From Sphingomonas sp. Leaf67 (lineage in GTDB: Bacteria; Pseudomonadota; Alphaproteobacteria; Sphingomonadales; Sphingomonadaceae), in NCBI RefSeq assembly GCF_001421965.1, contig NZ_LMLP01000012.1, positions 805 through 64,804 on the forward strand: a DNA stretch of 64,000 nt, given 5' to 3'. This document shows, piece after piece, positions 25,709 to 34,000 of the stretch. The notes under the pieces were generated by a model. That model ran no database searches. It had not been told where the DNA came from and saw nothing but the letters and a program-made list of their open reading frames with translations. Both the position numbers and the translations under genes were made by a program. How positions within the stretch are numbered: the stretch's first letter is position 1; the number at the start of each line of letters is the position of its first letter.

Positions 25709-26218
25709 CCACGCATCGATCGCTGCCCAGCCGGCGATGCCCGGGAGCGTGCGCGCGCGCCGCTCGGTCATGCCGCCCAACGCAATGACGGGCAGGCGCG
25801 CGCCGCGGATCAGCAGCGCGAAACGGATGCGGCCGAGCGGCCGCGCGCCGGGGTGCGATCGGGTGGCGAAGACCGGCGAGACGAAGGTTGCATCGACCCC
25901 CGCCCGCTCGGCGGCGATGCGTTCGCGCACCGAATGCACCGGCCGCGTCGCCAACCCCTTGTTCTTGCGCGCTTTCCGGCCATGCACCCCGTCGCCACCC
26001 GACAGGAACGGTCCCGCGACCAGCAGCACCAGCCGCCGCGCCCGCGCGATCCGCCGCACCTGTGTAAACATCCGCCGCCTTTTCCCTTCCGGTGTAGCAT
26101 ATTGGCGAAAGACGACCCCGCTGCCGCGTGGCAACTTCGCCACCTTCGCGGGCATGTCGTCGCCCAGCCGCTCATCGGTCATCAGCCAGCGGCTCGGCAA
26201 AGGGTGGCGGCGACGCAT
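25691..26218 (-). CDS. ThiE/TenI-like (thiamine phosphate synthase superfamily) protein
   Basis: A 175-residue TIM-barrel protein with the pattern seen in short ThiE/TenI relatives: WLMTDERL near the start, a VSPVFATRSHPGARPLG stretch and LPVIALGGMTERRA near the end. The canonical ThiE pyrophosphate and HMP-contact residues are not obvious, so it may be a TenI-type aminotransferase-independent isomerase or an inactive relative. The ATG at 26218 nearly abuts the divergent YggS gene. Its 3' end overlaps the convergent receptor pseudogene by 18 bp. Confidence 0.65.
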   Translation of the reverse strand: MRRRHPLPSRWLMTDERLGDDMPAKVAKLPRGSGVVFRQYATPEGKRRRMFTQVRRIARARRLVLLVAGPFLSGGDGVHGRKARKNKGLATRPVHSVRERIAAERAGVDATFVSPVFATRSHPGARPLGRIRFALLIRGARLPVIALGGMTERRARTLPGIAGWAAIDAWSEFGA

Positions 26219-26240
26219 GACCGCCTCTATAGCGCGCGCG

Positions 26241-26903
26241 ATGACCGAAACCGCAACCTCGCTTGGCCACCTTCGCGACCGGATCGCCCATGCCGAATCG
26301 ATCGCGCGCCGGGAGCCGGGCGCGACGACGCTGATCGCGGTCAGCAAGACCCGCGACGCCGCCGCCATCCAGCCGTTGATCGACGCCGGACAACGCGTCT
26401 TCGGCGAAAACCGGGTGCAGGAGGCGCAGGCGAAATGGCCGGCGTTGCAGGACGTTACCCCCGGCATCGCACTGCATCTGGTCGGCCAGCTGCAGTCGAA
26501 CAAGGCCGAGGACGCGGTCCGCCTGTTCGACGCGATCCATTCGGTCGACCGCCCGTCGCTGGTCGCGGCACTGGCGAAAGCGATCGACAAGACCGGCCGC
26601 GCACCCGCCTGTTTCCTCCAGGTCGATATCGGCGACGAACCGCAAAAGGGCGGCTGCGCCCTAGCCGATCTGCCCGCACTGCTCGCCAAGGCGAAGGTCG
26701 CCGGACTGCCCATCGCGGGCCTGATGTGCGTGCCGCCCGCCGGCCTCGACGCCGCCCCCTATTTCGCGCTGACCGCCAAGCTCGCCCGCGACCACGGCCT
26801 GACCGGGTTGAGCATGGGCATGTCCGACGATTTCGAGACTGCCGTCACCCTCGGCGCGACCCATGTCCGCGTCGGATCGGCGCTGTTCGGCCCACGCGGC
26901 TGA
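26241..26903 (+). CDS. YggS-family pyridoxal phosphate homeostasis protein
   Basis: A 220-residue single-domain alanine-racemase-fold protein that binds PLP without known catalysis. The PLP lysine is K36 in IAVSKTRD; FGENRVQEA and LHLVGQLQSNK follow as in all members, and GLSMGMSDDFETAV with GATHVRVGSALFG closes the phosphate-binding end. The length is typical. I prefer ATG 26241; ATG 26217 would add eight residues and overlap the divergent ThiE-like start. It probably shares a transcript with the HAD gene 16 bp downstream. Confidence 0.92.
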   Translation: MTETATSLGHLRDRIAHAESIARREPGATTLIAVSKTRDAAAIQPLIDAGQRVFGENRVQEAQAKWPALQDVTPGIALHLVGQLQSNKAEDAVRLFDAIHSVDRPSLVAALAKAIDKTGRAPACFLQVDIGDEPQKGGCALADLPALLAKAKVAGLPIAGLMCVPPAGLDAAPYFALTAKLARDHGLTGLSMGMSDDFETAVTLGATHVRVGSALFGPRG

Positions 26904-26919
26904 CGTTACGGAGCGTATC

Positions 26920-27603
26920 ATGACCCGTCCGCAAGCCTTGCTGTTCGACTTTGACGGTGTGCTGCTGGAGAGCGAATTCGCCGGCAATCGCCAGATCGCC
27001 GAATTCCTCACCGCCGCCGGTCACCCGACCAGCGCCGCCGATTCGATGGCCAATTTCATGGGCCTGTCGGGCACCCACTTCACGCAAGCGATCGAACGCT
27101 GGGTCGGCGGACCGATCCCCGCCGGCTTCTTCGAAGCCCGCGCGATCGAAGATGCCCGGGTGCTGGAAGAGGGCGTCGAGGCAGTCGCCGGCGCGATCGC
27201 CTTCGTCCGCTCGCTCCCCGCCGACCTGCCGCGCGCGATCGTCTCGTCGAGCACGACCCACTGGATCTCGACCCATCTGCGCCATCTGGGGCTGGCCGAC
27301 GCGTTCGGCGACCACATCTACAGCGGCAAGGAGCATGTCGCGAACGGCAAGCCCGCGCCCGACCTGTATCTCCACGGCGCGAAGCAGCTCGGCGTGCCGA
27401 TCGAACATTGCACGATCCTTGAGGATTCGCCGGTCGGCGTCACCGGCGCGGTCGCATCGGGCGCGCGCGTCATCGGGCTGTGCGCGGGCACGCATTGCGG
27501 CGTCGGCCACGACGCCCGCCTGCGCGAACTGGGCGTCACCGACATCGCCCATGGCTTCGAGAATGTGTCGCGTTTGCTCGGGCTTGAGCCGGCTACGGCG
27601 TAA
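26920..27603 (+). CDS. HAD-superfamily hydrolase (subfamily IA)
   Basis: A 227-residue phosphatase of the beta-phosphoglucomutase/phosphoglycolate phosphatase kind. Motif I is LFDFDGVLLESE (nucleophile D10, acid D12), motif II the SSS of AIVSSSTT, motif III the Lys of NGKPAPDLY and motif IV LEDSPVGV. A helical cap lies between I and II. GGAG 6 nt before ATG 26920 fixes the start. The substrate is not evident; sugar phosphates are usual for this subgroup. Confidence 0.88.
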   Translation: MTRPQALLFDFDGVLLESEFAGNRQIAEFLTAAGHPTSAADSMANFMGLSGTHFTQAIERWVGGPIPAGFFEARAIEDARVLEEGVEAVAGAIAFVRSLPADLPRAIVSSSTTHWISTHLRHLGLADAFGDHIYSGKEHVANGKPAPDLYLHGAKQLGVPIEHCTILEDSPVGVTGAVASGARVIGLCAGTHCGVGHDARLRELGVTDIAHGFENVSRLLGLEPATA

Positions 27604-27655
27604 ACCGGGTTCGCGGGCAGGCGTCCTTACCCGCTCGCAACAAAACCGCGCCCGA

Positions 27656-28336
27656 TTACTCCGCCTTCTTCGCTGCCTGTTCCGCCGCGGCCGGATCGAC
27701 CGATGGCGCGCCAGAAGCGGGCGTGGCCGCGTTCACGATGTCGGCGGTATTGGCGGTGGCACCCTCCTCGACATTCTTCACGCCTTCCTCCGCCGGCGCG
27801 GCCCCGGCGGCGGGCGCGGCCGGCAGCGGCAGGTTCGACCCTTGCGTGTTGAGATAGGCGATGACGTTCGCCCGGTCCTCGGCACTGCCCAAACCGGCAA
27901 AGGTCATCTTGGTCCCCGGCGCATATTTGCGTGGCGACGTCAGCCACGCGTTCATCGCGTCGAAGTCCCAATTGCCGGCAACGCCGGTCAACGCGCTCGA
28001 ATAGGCGAAACCGGCCAGATGGCCATGCTTTTTGCCGATCACACCCCACAGGTTCGGACCGATGCCATTGGCCCCGCCCTGATTGACCGTGTGACAGGCG
28101 GCGCATTTCTTGAAGACTTCCGCGCCCTTGGCGACGTCGGCCGTCGCCAGCAGCGTTGCGATCGGCACCGCCGCCGCACCGCCGCCGCCACCCGCCTCGG
28201 CAGCGCCCTCCACCGGATAGCCGGGCTTTTCCGGCGGGCCGGAATGAAAGATCATGCCGCTGGCAATGGACAGTCCGAGGGCAGCGGCGCATCCGGCCAA
28301 TACCCAACCCGCGATCGTGTTCGTCCGGTCGTCCAT
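27656..28336 (-). CDS. Membrane-anchored class I cytochrome c (CycM type)
   Basis: A 226-residue electron carrier. An uncleaved N-terminal anchor (NTIAGWVLAGCAAALGLSIA, about 6-25) is followed by a Gly/Ala linker, the haem site CAACH (78-82), a central IGPNLWGVIG and the axial Met M144 in APGTKMTFAG. These match the alphaproteobacterial membrane cytochrome c family that feeds terminal oxidases. An Ala/Glu-rich C-terminal tail (about 175-226) of low complexity is added. I chose ATG 28336 (MDDR), the usual family start; ATG 28378 would add 14 residues. Confidence 0.88.
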   Translation of the reverse strand: MDDRTNTIAGWVLAGCAAALGLSIASGMIFHSGPPEKPGYPVEGAAEAGGGGGAAAVPIATLLATADVAKGAEVFKKCAACHTVNQGGANGIGPNLWGVIGKKHGHLAGFAYSSALTGVAGNWDFDAMNAWLTSPRKYAPGTKMTFAGLGSAEDRANVIAYLNTQGSNLPLPAAPAAGAAPAEEGVKNVEEGATANTADIVNAATPASGAPSVDPAAAEQAAKKAE

Positions 28337-28395
28337 GCGCTGAGCCGTCTCGCCTAAGATGGTTTTGTTTGGGGTCATGCTTAGAGGCGGCATAC

Positions 28396-28449
28396 GAGAC
28401 TGGCAAGACAGCCTTGCCGGGCGAGACTGGCAAGACGGGCTTGCCGCTG
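28396..28449. repeat. Two tandem copies of a 27-nt hairpin-forming unit
   Basis: The unit GAGACTGGCAAGACAGCCTT (first 20 of 27 nt) at 28396-28422 is repeated with four differences at 28423-28449. Each copy contains GGCAAG...CTTGCC and could fold alone. The pair sits in the 142-bp spacer between divergent cytochrome c and prephenate dehydratase genes, immediately upstream of the latter. Confidence 0.6.
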
Positions 28450-28478
28450 AGGGCGATGACCGATAATCGCCGCCGCCC

Positions 28479-29369
28479 ATGCACAAATACGCCGCACCGG
28501 CGCGCCCCCTTGTCGCGCAGATGACCGAAGCCGCCGCCCGCGAACCGCATCGCGCCGTGGCGTTTCAGGGCGCGCCCGGCGCCAATTCGCACGTCGCACT
28601 GGCACAGGCGTTTCCCGACGCGCTGCCCCTGCCCTGTTTCGGCTTTGCCGATGCGATCGATGCGGTGCGTTCGGGCAAGGCCGATTGCGCAATCATTCCG
28701 ATCGAAAATTCGCTGCACGGTCGCGTTGCCGACATTCATTTCCTGCTGCCCGAATCGGGGCTGGTCATTACCGGCGAACATTTCCTGCCGATCCGGCACG
28801 CGCTGCTGGGCCTCGGCCCGATCGAGGCAGTGCGCCAGGCGATGAGCCACGAACAGGCGCTCGGCCAATGCCGCCACTGGCTCAGCGCGCGCGGCATCGA
28901 ACCGGTGGCGCATCCCGACACGGCGGGCGCGGCAGCGTCGGCGTCGGCAATGGCCGATCCGTCCGTCGCCGCCCTCGCGCCGCCCGCCGCCGCGACGCTG
29001 TACGGGTTGCAGGTGCTGGCCGACGACATCGCCGACGCCGATCACAATACCACCCGCTTCGTCGTCCTCGCCCGCGCTCCGCTGGCCGAACTGCCCGCCG
29101 GGCCGTGCATGACGACGCTGGTGTTCGAGGTGAAGAACGTACCCGCCGCGCTGTACAAGGCGATGGGCGGTTTCGCGACCAACGGCGTCAACATGACCAA
29201 GCTGGAAAGCTATCAGCGCGGCGGCACCTTCGCCGCGACCGAGTTCTTCTGCGACATCGAAGGGCGCCCCGGCGAACCCCATGTCGACCGCGCGCTGGAG
29301 GAATTGGCCTTCCATACCAAGAGCATGCGACTGCTGGGCAGCTACGGACGGGCGCGCGAGCGAGGGTAG
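28479..29369 (+). CDS. pheA: Prephenate dehydratase
   Basis: A 296-residue single-function enzyme that turns prephenate into phenylpyruvate for phenylalanine synthesis. The catalytic domain begins AVAFQGAPGANSH, contains IPIENSLHGRV and the NTTRF motif (Thr of the active site). An ACT regulatory domain follows with GVNMTKLESYQRGG, the phenylalanine-binding loop. No chorismate mutase domain is attached, as is usual in alphaproteobacteria. ATG 28479 is the first in frame; a second ATG 14 codons later is also possible. Confidence 0.93.
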   Translation: MHKYAAPARPLVAQMTEAAAREPHRAVAFQGAPGANSHVALAQAFPDALPLPCFGFADAIDAVRSGKADCAIIPIENSLHGRVADIHFLLPESGLVITGEHFLPIRHALLGLGPIEAVRQAMSHEQALGQCRHWLSARGIEPVAHPDTAGAAASASAMADPSVAALAPPAAATLYGLQVLADDIADADHNTTRFVVLARAPLAELPAGPCMTTLVFEVKNVPAALYKAMGGFATNGVNMTKLESYQRGGTFAATEFFCDIEGRPGEPHVDRALEELAFHTKSMRLLGSYGRARERG

Positions 29370-29391
29370 GCCCGCCCCCCGGGGTAAAAAT

Positions 29392-29513
29392 CCGTTCGGT
29401 TCGAGCAGCTTCGAGCGAAGTCGAGAGGCGTCTGTCGAGAGCCCGGTCGCTTGCGGCAACCCTTCTCGACTTCGGTTCTCGACACGCTCGAACCTGCGCT
29501 CGAAGCAAACGGG
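29392..29513. repeat. Inverted repeat, family B copy 2
   Basis: CCGTTCGGTTCGAGCAGCTT (from 29392) and a partial inverse ending GCTCGAAGCAAACGG flank a central stretch that repeats TTCTCGACTTCGGTTCTCGA. It fills the gap between convergent pheA and nudC. Confidence 0.75.
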
Positions 29514-29522
29514 GTCGGTAGT

Positions 29523-30374
29523 TTAGGAGTTGGCCCAGGCCGCCAGCAAACTATGCGCGATCGCATAGGCCGGCGGTGCGATGAACCGCTCGGTCTCTCC
29601 CGAGAGCGCCGCGCGAACCTCCGCCCGCGTCGCCCAGAACGCATCCTCCAGCTCGACCGTGTCCACCCGCAACCGGTCGTCCTCGGCAACGGCGATGCAT
29701 CCGATCATCAGCTGCGACGGGAACGGCCAGGGCTGGCTCGCGACATAGCGCACCGCGCCGATGCGCACGCCCGCTTCCTCCAGCACCTCGCGCGTCACCG
29801 CTTCCTCGATCGATTCGCCGACCTCGACGAACCCGGCCAGCGTCGAATAGCGCCCCGGTGGCCAGCTGGGTTGCCGCCCCAGCAGCACCCGGTCGCCGTG
29901 TTCGACCGCCATGATGACCACCGGGTCGGTGCGCGGAAAATGCTGCGCGGCGCAGGTACCGCACGCGCGCGCCCACCCCGCCCGCGACACCGCCGTCGCC
30001 TGTCCGCAATTCGCGCAGAAGCCATGCCGGACATGCCAGTCGATCAGGCTGCGGGCGATGCCGTACAGCGCCGCCTCGCCGACCGGCATGGCAGCCAGCG
30101 TCGTCATCAACGTCGGCGATCGCATCGCCGGCGCGGTTGCGATGCCATCGCCGATCGCGAATAACGGCGCGCCGTCCAGATTGCCGAGCAGCAACGCGTC
30201 GCCCCGCGCCGGGTCCATCGGCACCAACGCCAGCCGATCGCCCTCGACCGGCGGGGCAAGTCCGTTCAGCACCAGCAACCGCGCACCAGGATGCGCCAGC
30301 GCCCGCGCGAACGCCGTCGGATCGTCGCGCTCGTGATCGACCCGCTCCAGCGTCGCGCCGGTAAAACCGATCAT
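29523..30374 (-). CDS. nudC: NAD(+) diphosphatase / RNA decapping Nudix hydrolase
   Basis: A 283-residue enzyme that splits NAD(H) to NMN(H) and AMP, and in E. coli removes NAD caps from RNA. A four-cysteine zinc site (C120, C123, C138, C141) precedes the Nudix box GFVEVGESIEE...REVLEEAG (181-202), and the NudC-specific SQPWPFPS lies at 213-220. ATG 30374 overlaps the stop of the serine hydrolase gene by 4 bp. It is the third gene of mutY-hydrolase-nudC. Confidence 0.95.
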   Translation of the reverse strand: MIGFTGATLERVDHERDDPTAFARALAHPGARLLVLNGLAPPVEGDRLALVPMDPARGDALLLGNLDGAPLFAIGDGIATAPAMRSPTLMTTLAAMPVGEAALYGIARSLIDWHVRHGFCANCGQATAVSRAGWARACGTCAAQHFPRTDPVVIMAVEHGDRVLLGRQPSWPPGRYSTLAGFVEVGESIEEAVTREVLEEAGVRIGAVRYVASQPWPFPSQLMIGCIAVAEDDRLRVDTVELEDAFWATRAEVRAALSGETERFIAPPAYAIAHSLLAAWANS

Positions 30375-31693
30375 CGCGCGCCCGCGAGATCGCTTGCCAG
30401 CGCCTTCACCAGATCCTCGCGCAGCGGGAAACGATCGGCCGGGAAATAATTGACCATTACCGTGCCACGCACCTGCCGCACCGGATCGACGAACGCGACG
30501 GTGCCCGCTGCGCCGCCCCATCCATAGGTACCCTTGCCCGGCCGCCCCGGCAACGTTTCCAGATAGACCGAACCGCCGGCACCGAAGCCCATTTTCGGGC
30601 CCGCCTGCCCACCGGTCGCACCGTCGACCCCGCCGAAGGGGACGCCGTCAGGCAGCAGGTTCGACATCGCCAGCGCGACCGTCTCCGCTTTCATCACCCG
30701 CTTGCCGTCCAGCGTCCCGCCATTCTGCAACATGTGCAGGAACCGGTCGTAATCGCGCGCCGACATCGCCAGCCCCGCGCCGCCATAGGGAAAACTTGGC
30801 TTCTGCAACCAGACCGACGTCGCCGCCGGATCGACCGGGGTTAGCGTGTCGCCCGCCCACGCATAGTTGGTCGCCAGCCGCGCCTTCTCAAGCTCCGGCA
30901 CTTGCCAATAGGTCGACGTCATGCCGAGCGGGCCGAACATCCGCGATTGCAGGAAGCGCTCGAACGACATGCCGCTCGCGACCTCGATCACCCGGCCCAT
31001 CACGTCGAGACCGATCGAATAGCTCCATTTCGTCCCCGGTTCGGCGATCAGCGGCAGCGAGGCGACCCGGTTGGCGAATTCTTCCAGCGATTTGGGCCGA
31101 GCCTGTGCCATCGCGACCTCGGTCTGGGCGTTGACCGCCGCCGGCACGATGCCCAACCGCTCATATTCCTTGAGCAGCAGCCCCTTGGTCACGATGGTAT
31201 AGCCAAGCCCGGCGGTATGGGTCAGCAGGTTGCGGACCGTGATCGGTTTGGTCGCCGCGCGGCTGGCAAGGCTGTTGTCGGGATCGGTCAGCACCTTCAT
31301 CGACTTGAACGCGGGGATGAAGTCGCTGATCGGCTGGTCGAGCTTCAGCTTGCCGTCCTCGACCAGCATCATCGCCGCGATGCCGGTGATCGGCTTGGTC
31401 ATCGAATAGACGCGCCACAGCGTATCGACATTGGCCGCCGGCGCGCTCGCATCGGCGGCGGTGCGTCCGGCGGCCTGCGCGCTGGTCCACGTCGGACCGC
31501 CGACGACCACGACCATGCCCGGGACCTTCTTGTCCGTAACATAGGTTTTGACCATCGCCCCGGTCGCCGGCAGCGAACGCGTTGCGGGAGCGGCCGGTGC
31601 GCGAGGCGGTGCCGCCTGAGCAAAGGCCGCCACCGGTTGCGCCAGCAGCACCGCCAGCGCCATCGATCCGTGCGCCCATCGTCCGATCGTCAT
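30371..31693 (-). CDS. Serine hydrolase of the beta-lactamase / esterase (class C-like) family
   Basis: A 440-residue exported protein. After the signal peptide (MALAVLLAQPVAAFAQA) the nucleophile motif SMTK is at 97-100 and the second-site Tyr is in KWSYSIGLD (223-230). The third-strand element is replaced by GWGGAAGT, as in EstB-like esterases and D-aminopeptidases rather than true AmpC enzymes (KTG). It is probably periplasmic and acts on an unknown ester or peptide. It overlaps mutY upstream and nudC downstream by 4 bp each, so it is co-translated with two DNA/nucleotide-repair genes. Confidence 0.87.
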   Translation of the reverse strand: MTIGRWAHGSMALAVLLAQPVAAFAQAAPPRAPAAPATRSLPATGAMVKTYVTDKKVPGMVVVVGGPTWTSAQAAGRTAADASAPAANVDTLWRVYSMTKPITGIAAMMLVEDGKLKLDQPISDFIPAFKSMKVLTDPDNSLASRAATKPITVRNLLTHTAGLGYTIVTKGLLLKEYERLGIVPAAVNAQTEVAMAQARPKSLEEFANRVASLPLIAEPGTKWSYSIGLDVMGRVIEVASGMSFERFLQSRMFGPLGMTSTYWQVPELEKARLATNYAWAGDTLTPVDPAATSVWLQKPSFPYGGAGLAMSARDYDRFLHMLQNGGTLDGKRVMKAETVALAMSNLLPDGVPFGGVDGATGGQAGPKMGFGAGGSVYLETLPGRPGKGTYGWGGAAGTVAFVDPVRQVRGTVMVNYFPADRFPLREDLVKALASDLAGAR

Positions 31694-32721
31694 CGCATTC
31701 CCTCCACCACCGCTATCGCCCGCGCGAACAGCGTCGGCAGCCCGGCATCGGCGATCTCCGCCACCGGCCACCATTCGCCCTGCATGGGTTCGTCGCCTGC
31801 ATCCGCCACCATGACCGTGCAGGCAAGATCGAAATGGGTGAAACCGTGGCGAACCAACCCGATGCTGCGCCAGTCGGCAGCAAAGGGCGCGCCCTCCATC
31901 CCCGGATCGCTGTCGACCCATGGCCCGGTCGGCAGCGCGCGCATCCCGCCCAACAGCCCCTTGTCGGGACGCCGCACCAGCAACACCCGTCCATCGCGCT
32001 CCGCCCAGAACAACGTGCCGAAGCGTTGCGGCTTGGCTTTCTTCGCGGCCTTGACCGGAAAGGCTTCGGGCGTCCCGGCGCGAAATGCGGTGCAATCGTC
32101 GCGCAGCGGGCACAACAGGCAGCGCGGCCCCCGCACCTTGCATACCATCGACCCCAGATCCATCATCGCCTGCGCGAAATCGCCCGCGCGGTCGTCGGGC
32201 GTGATGGTGTCGGTCGCGGCGCGAATCGCCGGCCGGGCGGCGGGCAGGGGGGCACCGATCGCGAACAGCCGCGAGACGACGCGCTCGACATTGGCATCGA
32301 CCACCACCGCCCGCCGCCCGAACGCGATCGCGGCGATTGCGGCGGCGGTATAGTCGCCGATCCCCGGCAGGGCGCGTAAGCCATCCTCGGTATCGGGCAG
32401 CGCGCCCCGCGCCGCGACGACCCGTGCGCACGCCAGCAGATTGCGTGCCCGCGCATAATAGCCGAGCCCGGCCCATGCTGCCATGACATCGGCATCCGCC
32501 GCCGCCGCCAGCGCCGCGAACGATGGCCAGCGCGCCGTCCAGTCCAGGAAATACGGCCGGACGGTTGCGACCTGCGTCTGTTGCAGCATCACTTCCGACA
32601 GCCACACGCGATACGGATCGGGCGGCGGGGCGCCGGGCGGGCTCCGCCATGGCAGGCTGCGATGATTGCGGTCGTACCAGTCGAGCAACCGTTCGGCGAC
32701 AGAGAGATGCTTGGCGTCCAC
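31690..32721 (-). CDS. mutY: A/G-specific adenine DNA glycosylase
   Basis: A 343-residue base-excision repair enzyme that removes adenine opposite 8-oxoguanine. The helix-hairpin-helix domain has the catalytic E43 (SEVMLQQT), the hairpin LPGIGDYTAAAI (118-129) and the catalytic D142 (VVVDANVERV). The 4Fe-4S ligands are C194, C201, C204 and C210. A C-terminal Nudix-like 8-oxoG recognition domain follows. The frame is open to 33054, but GTG at 32721 gives the family length and avoids running antisense through the divergent DUF721 gene. Confidence 0.94.
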   Translation of the reverse strand: MDAKHLSVAERLLDWYDRNHRSLPWRSPPGAPPPDPYRVWLSEVMLQQTQVATVRPYFLDWTARWPSFAALAAAADADVMAAWAGLGYYARARNLLACARVVAARGALPDTEDGLRALPGIGDYTAAAIAAIAFGRRAVVVDANVERVVSRLFAIGAPLPAARPAIRAATDTITPDDRAGDFAQAMMDLGSMVCKVRGPRCLLCPLRDDCTAFRAGTPEAFPVKAAKKAKPQRFGTLFWAERDGRVLLVRRPDKGLLGGMRALPTGPWVDSDPGMEGAPFAADWRSIGLVRHGFTHFDLACTVMVADAGDEPMQGEWWPVAEIADAGLPTLFARAIAVVEGMR

Positions 32722-32749
32722 CGCGGCTCTATGGCATGGGGTGTCGACA

Positions 32750-33283
32750 ATGACGACGCGTCCCCGCCCCCATGCGACGATTCCCGAACCCCGCCGCCGT
32801 GGTGGCGCGCGCGCCGTGGCCGAATTGCTGCCCGATATCGGCGGCGCGGCCTTCCGCAAATTCGGGTTCGTGCAGTCGGCGGTGGTCAGCCGCTGGGGAG
32901 AGATCGTCGGCGAACGCTTCGCCCGCGTATCCGCGCCCGAATCGATCCGCTTCCCGCCGGGCAAGCGCGCCGATGGTACGCTGACGCTGACCGTATCGGG
33001 CGCGCACGGGACGATGATGCAGCATATCGCGCCGGAAATCGTCGAACGGGTCAACCGTTTCTTTGGCTATCCCGCAGTCGCGCGATTGCAGTTCCGGCAT
33101 GGCGAGGTCCGTCCGCGCCGCGCGATCCCGGTCCGGCGCGATCCGCTGCCGGTCCCGGCCGATATGGGCGAATCGATCCGCGACATCGCCGATCCCGAAC
33201 TGCGCGCGGTGCTTGCCGCGCTGGCCGGTGCCGTCGCCGCCCCGCCGCCCCCCGCCATTCCGATTCTTGGCAAGGTCCGCTGA
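32750..33283 (+). CDS. DUF721 protein, DciA-like
   Basis: A 177-residue protein with the DUF721 core: WGEIVGERFARVSAPESIRF, a beta strand LTLTVSGAHGTMMQH and an IVERVNRFFGYPAVARLQF segment. DUF721 includes DciA, the ancestral loader of the replicative helicase DnaB in bacteria without DnaC. The C-terminal half (about 120-177) is variable. ATG 32750 is 28 bp from the divergent mutY start. It overlaps the first DsbA-like gene by one base (TGATG). The helicase-loader role is an inference from family. Confidence 0.78.
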   Translation: MTTRPRPHATIPEPRRRGGARAVAELLPDIGGAAFRKFGFVQSAVVSRWGEIVGERFARVSAPESIRFPPGKRADGTLTLTVSGAHGTMMQHIAPEIVERVNRFFGYPAVARLQFRHGEVRPRRAIPVRRDPLPVPADMGESIRDIADPELRAVLAALAGAVAAPPPPAIPILGKVR

Positions 33284-33975
33284 TGCGTATCCTCATTCTG
33301 GTCTGTTCGTTCCTGCTGGCGCTGTTCGGCATGCCCCCGGCCAAGGCGCAGGCACCGGTCCGCGCTACCGCCGGCCGCGACTGGTCGACCAACGTCACGA
33401 TGCTGCCGACCGGCGGGATCGTCGTCGGCAACCCGATGGCGCGGGTGCAGCTGGTCGAATGGGCCAGCTATACCTGCCCGCACTGCGCCGCCTTCGCCAA
33501 GGATGCGCGGGCCGAGCTGCCGGCATTGCTGCGGTCGGGAAAGGTACGGGTCGAATATCGCACGCTGCCGCGCGACGCGCTCGACCTCGCGGCGGCGTTG
33601 CTCGTGCGTTGCGGCGGTCCGAACCGCTTCATCGCCGCGCATGACGCGATCATGGCGCAACAGGCGGCGATGCTCGACAAGGCCGATGCCTTTGCCCAGA
33701 CGCCCGCCGCGCAGACCCGCGCCGCGACGATCGCGATCCGCCTGCAACAGCTGGCCGAGGCGACCGGTCTGCGCGCCTTGATGCGCGGCCACGGCCTCGA
33801 CGATGCGAAGATCACCGCCTGCCTGAACGACGAAGCCGCGCAGAAGCGGGTCATCGCCATCGCCGAAGCAGCGCAGGCCGCCGGTATCGCCGGCACGCCC
33901 AGCTTCGAGGTCAACGGTCAGAAGGCCGACGTCCATGACTGGGCGACCCTGAAGCCGCTGCTCACCGCCAAATAA
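33283..33975 (+). CDS. DsbA-like thioredoxin-fold protein, secreted
   Basis: A 230-residue periplasmic thiol protein. The signal peptide (residues 1-22, ending AKA) is followed by the thioredoxin fold with active site CPHC (65-68) in WASYTCPHCAAF and the cis-Pro loop GIAGTPSFEVNG near 205-216. It matches DsbA/thioredoxin_4-type proteins (BdbD-like) that oxidise or isomerise disulfides in exported proteins. It is the second gene of a probable operon from the DUF721 gene to smc and is followed by a paralogue. Confidence 0.87.
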   Translation: MRILILVCSFLLALFGMPPAKAQAPVRATAGRDWSTNVTMLPTGGIVVGNPMARVQLVEWASYTCPHCAAFAKDARAELPALLRSGKVRVEYRTLPRDALDLAAALLVRCGGPNRFIAAHDAIMAQQAAMLDKADAFAQTPAAQTRAATIAIRLQQLAEATGLRALMRGHGLDDAKITACLNDEAAQKRVIAIAEAAQAAGIAGTPSFEVNGQKADVHDWATLKPLLTAK

Positions 33976-34000
33976 CCCCGTTCGCAAGAGAGTATTCCCC

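Noticed and set aside
28396..28449. Considered as a mini CRISPR array because of the two direct 27-nt copies
   Set aside because: The copies are directly adjacent without a spacer and no cas genes are in the window.
30371..31693. Calling the serine hydrolase an AmpC beta-lactamase
   Set aside because: It has SxxK, but the KTG motif of class C enzymes is replaced by a GWGG segment, which fits esterases and peptidases better.
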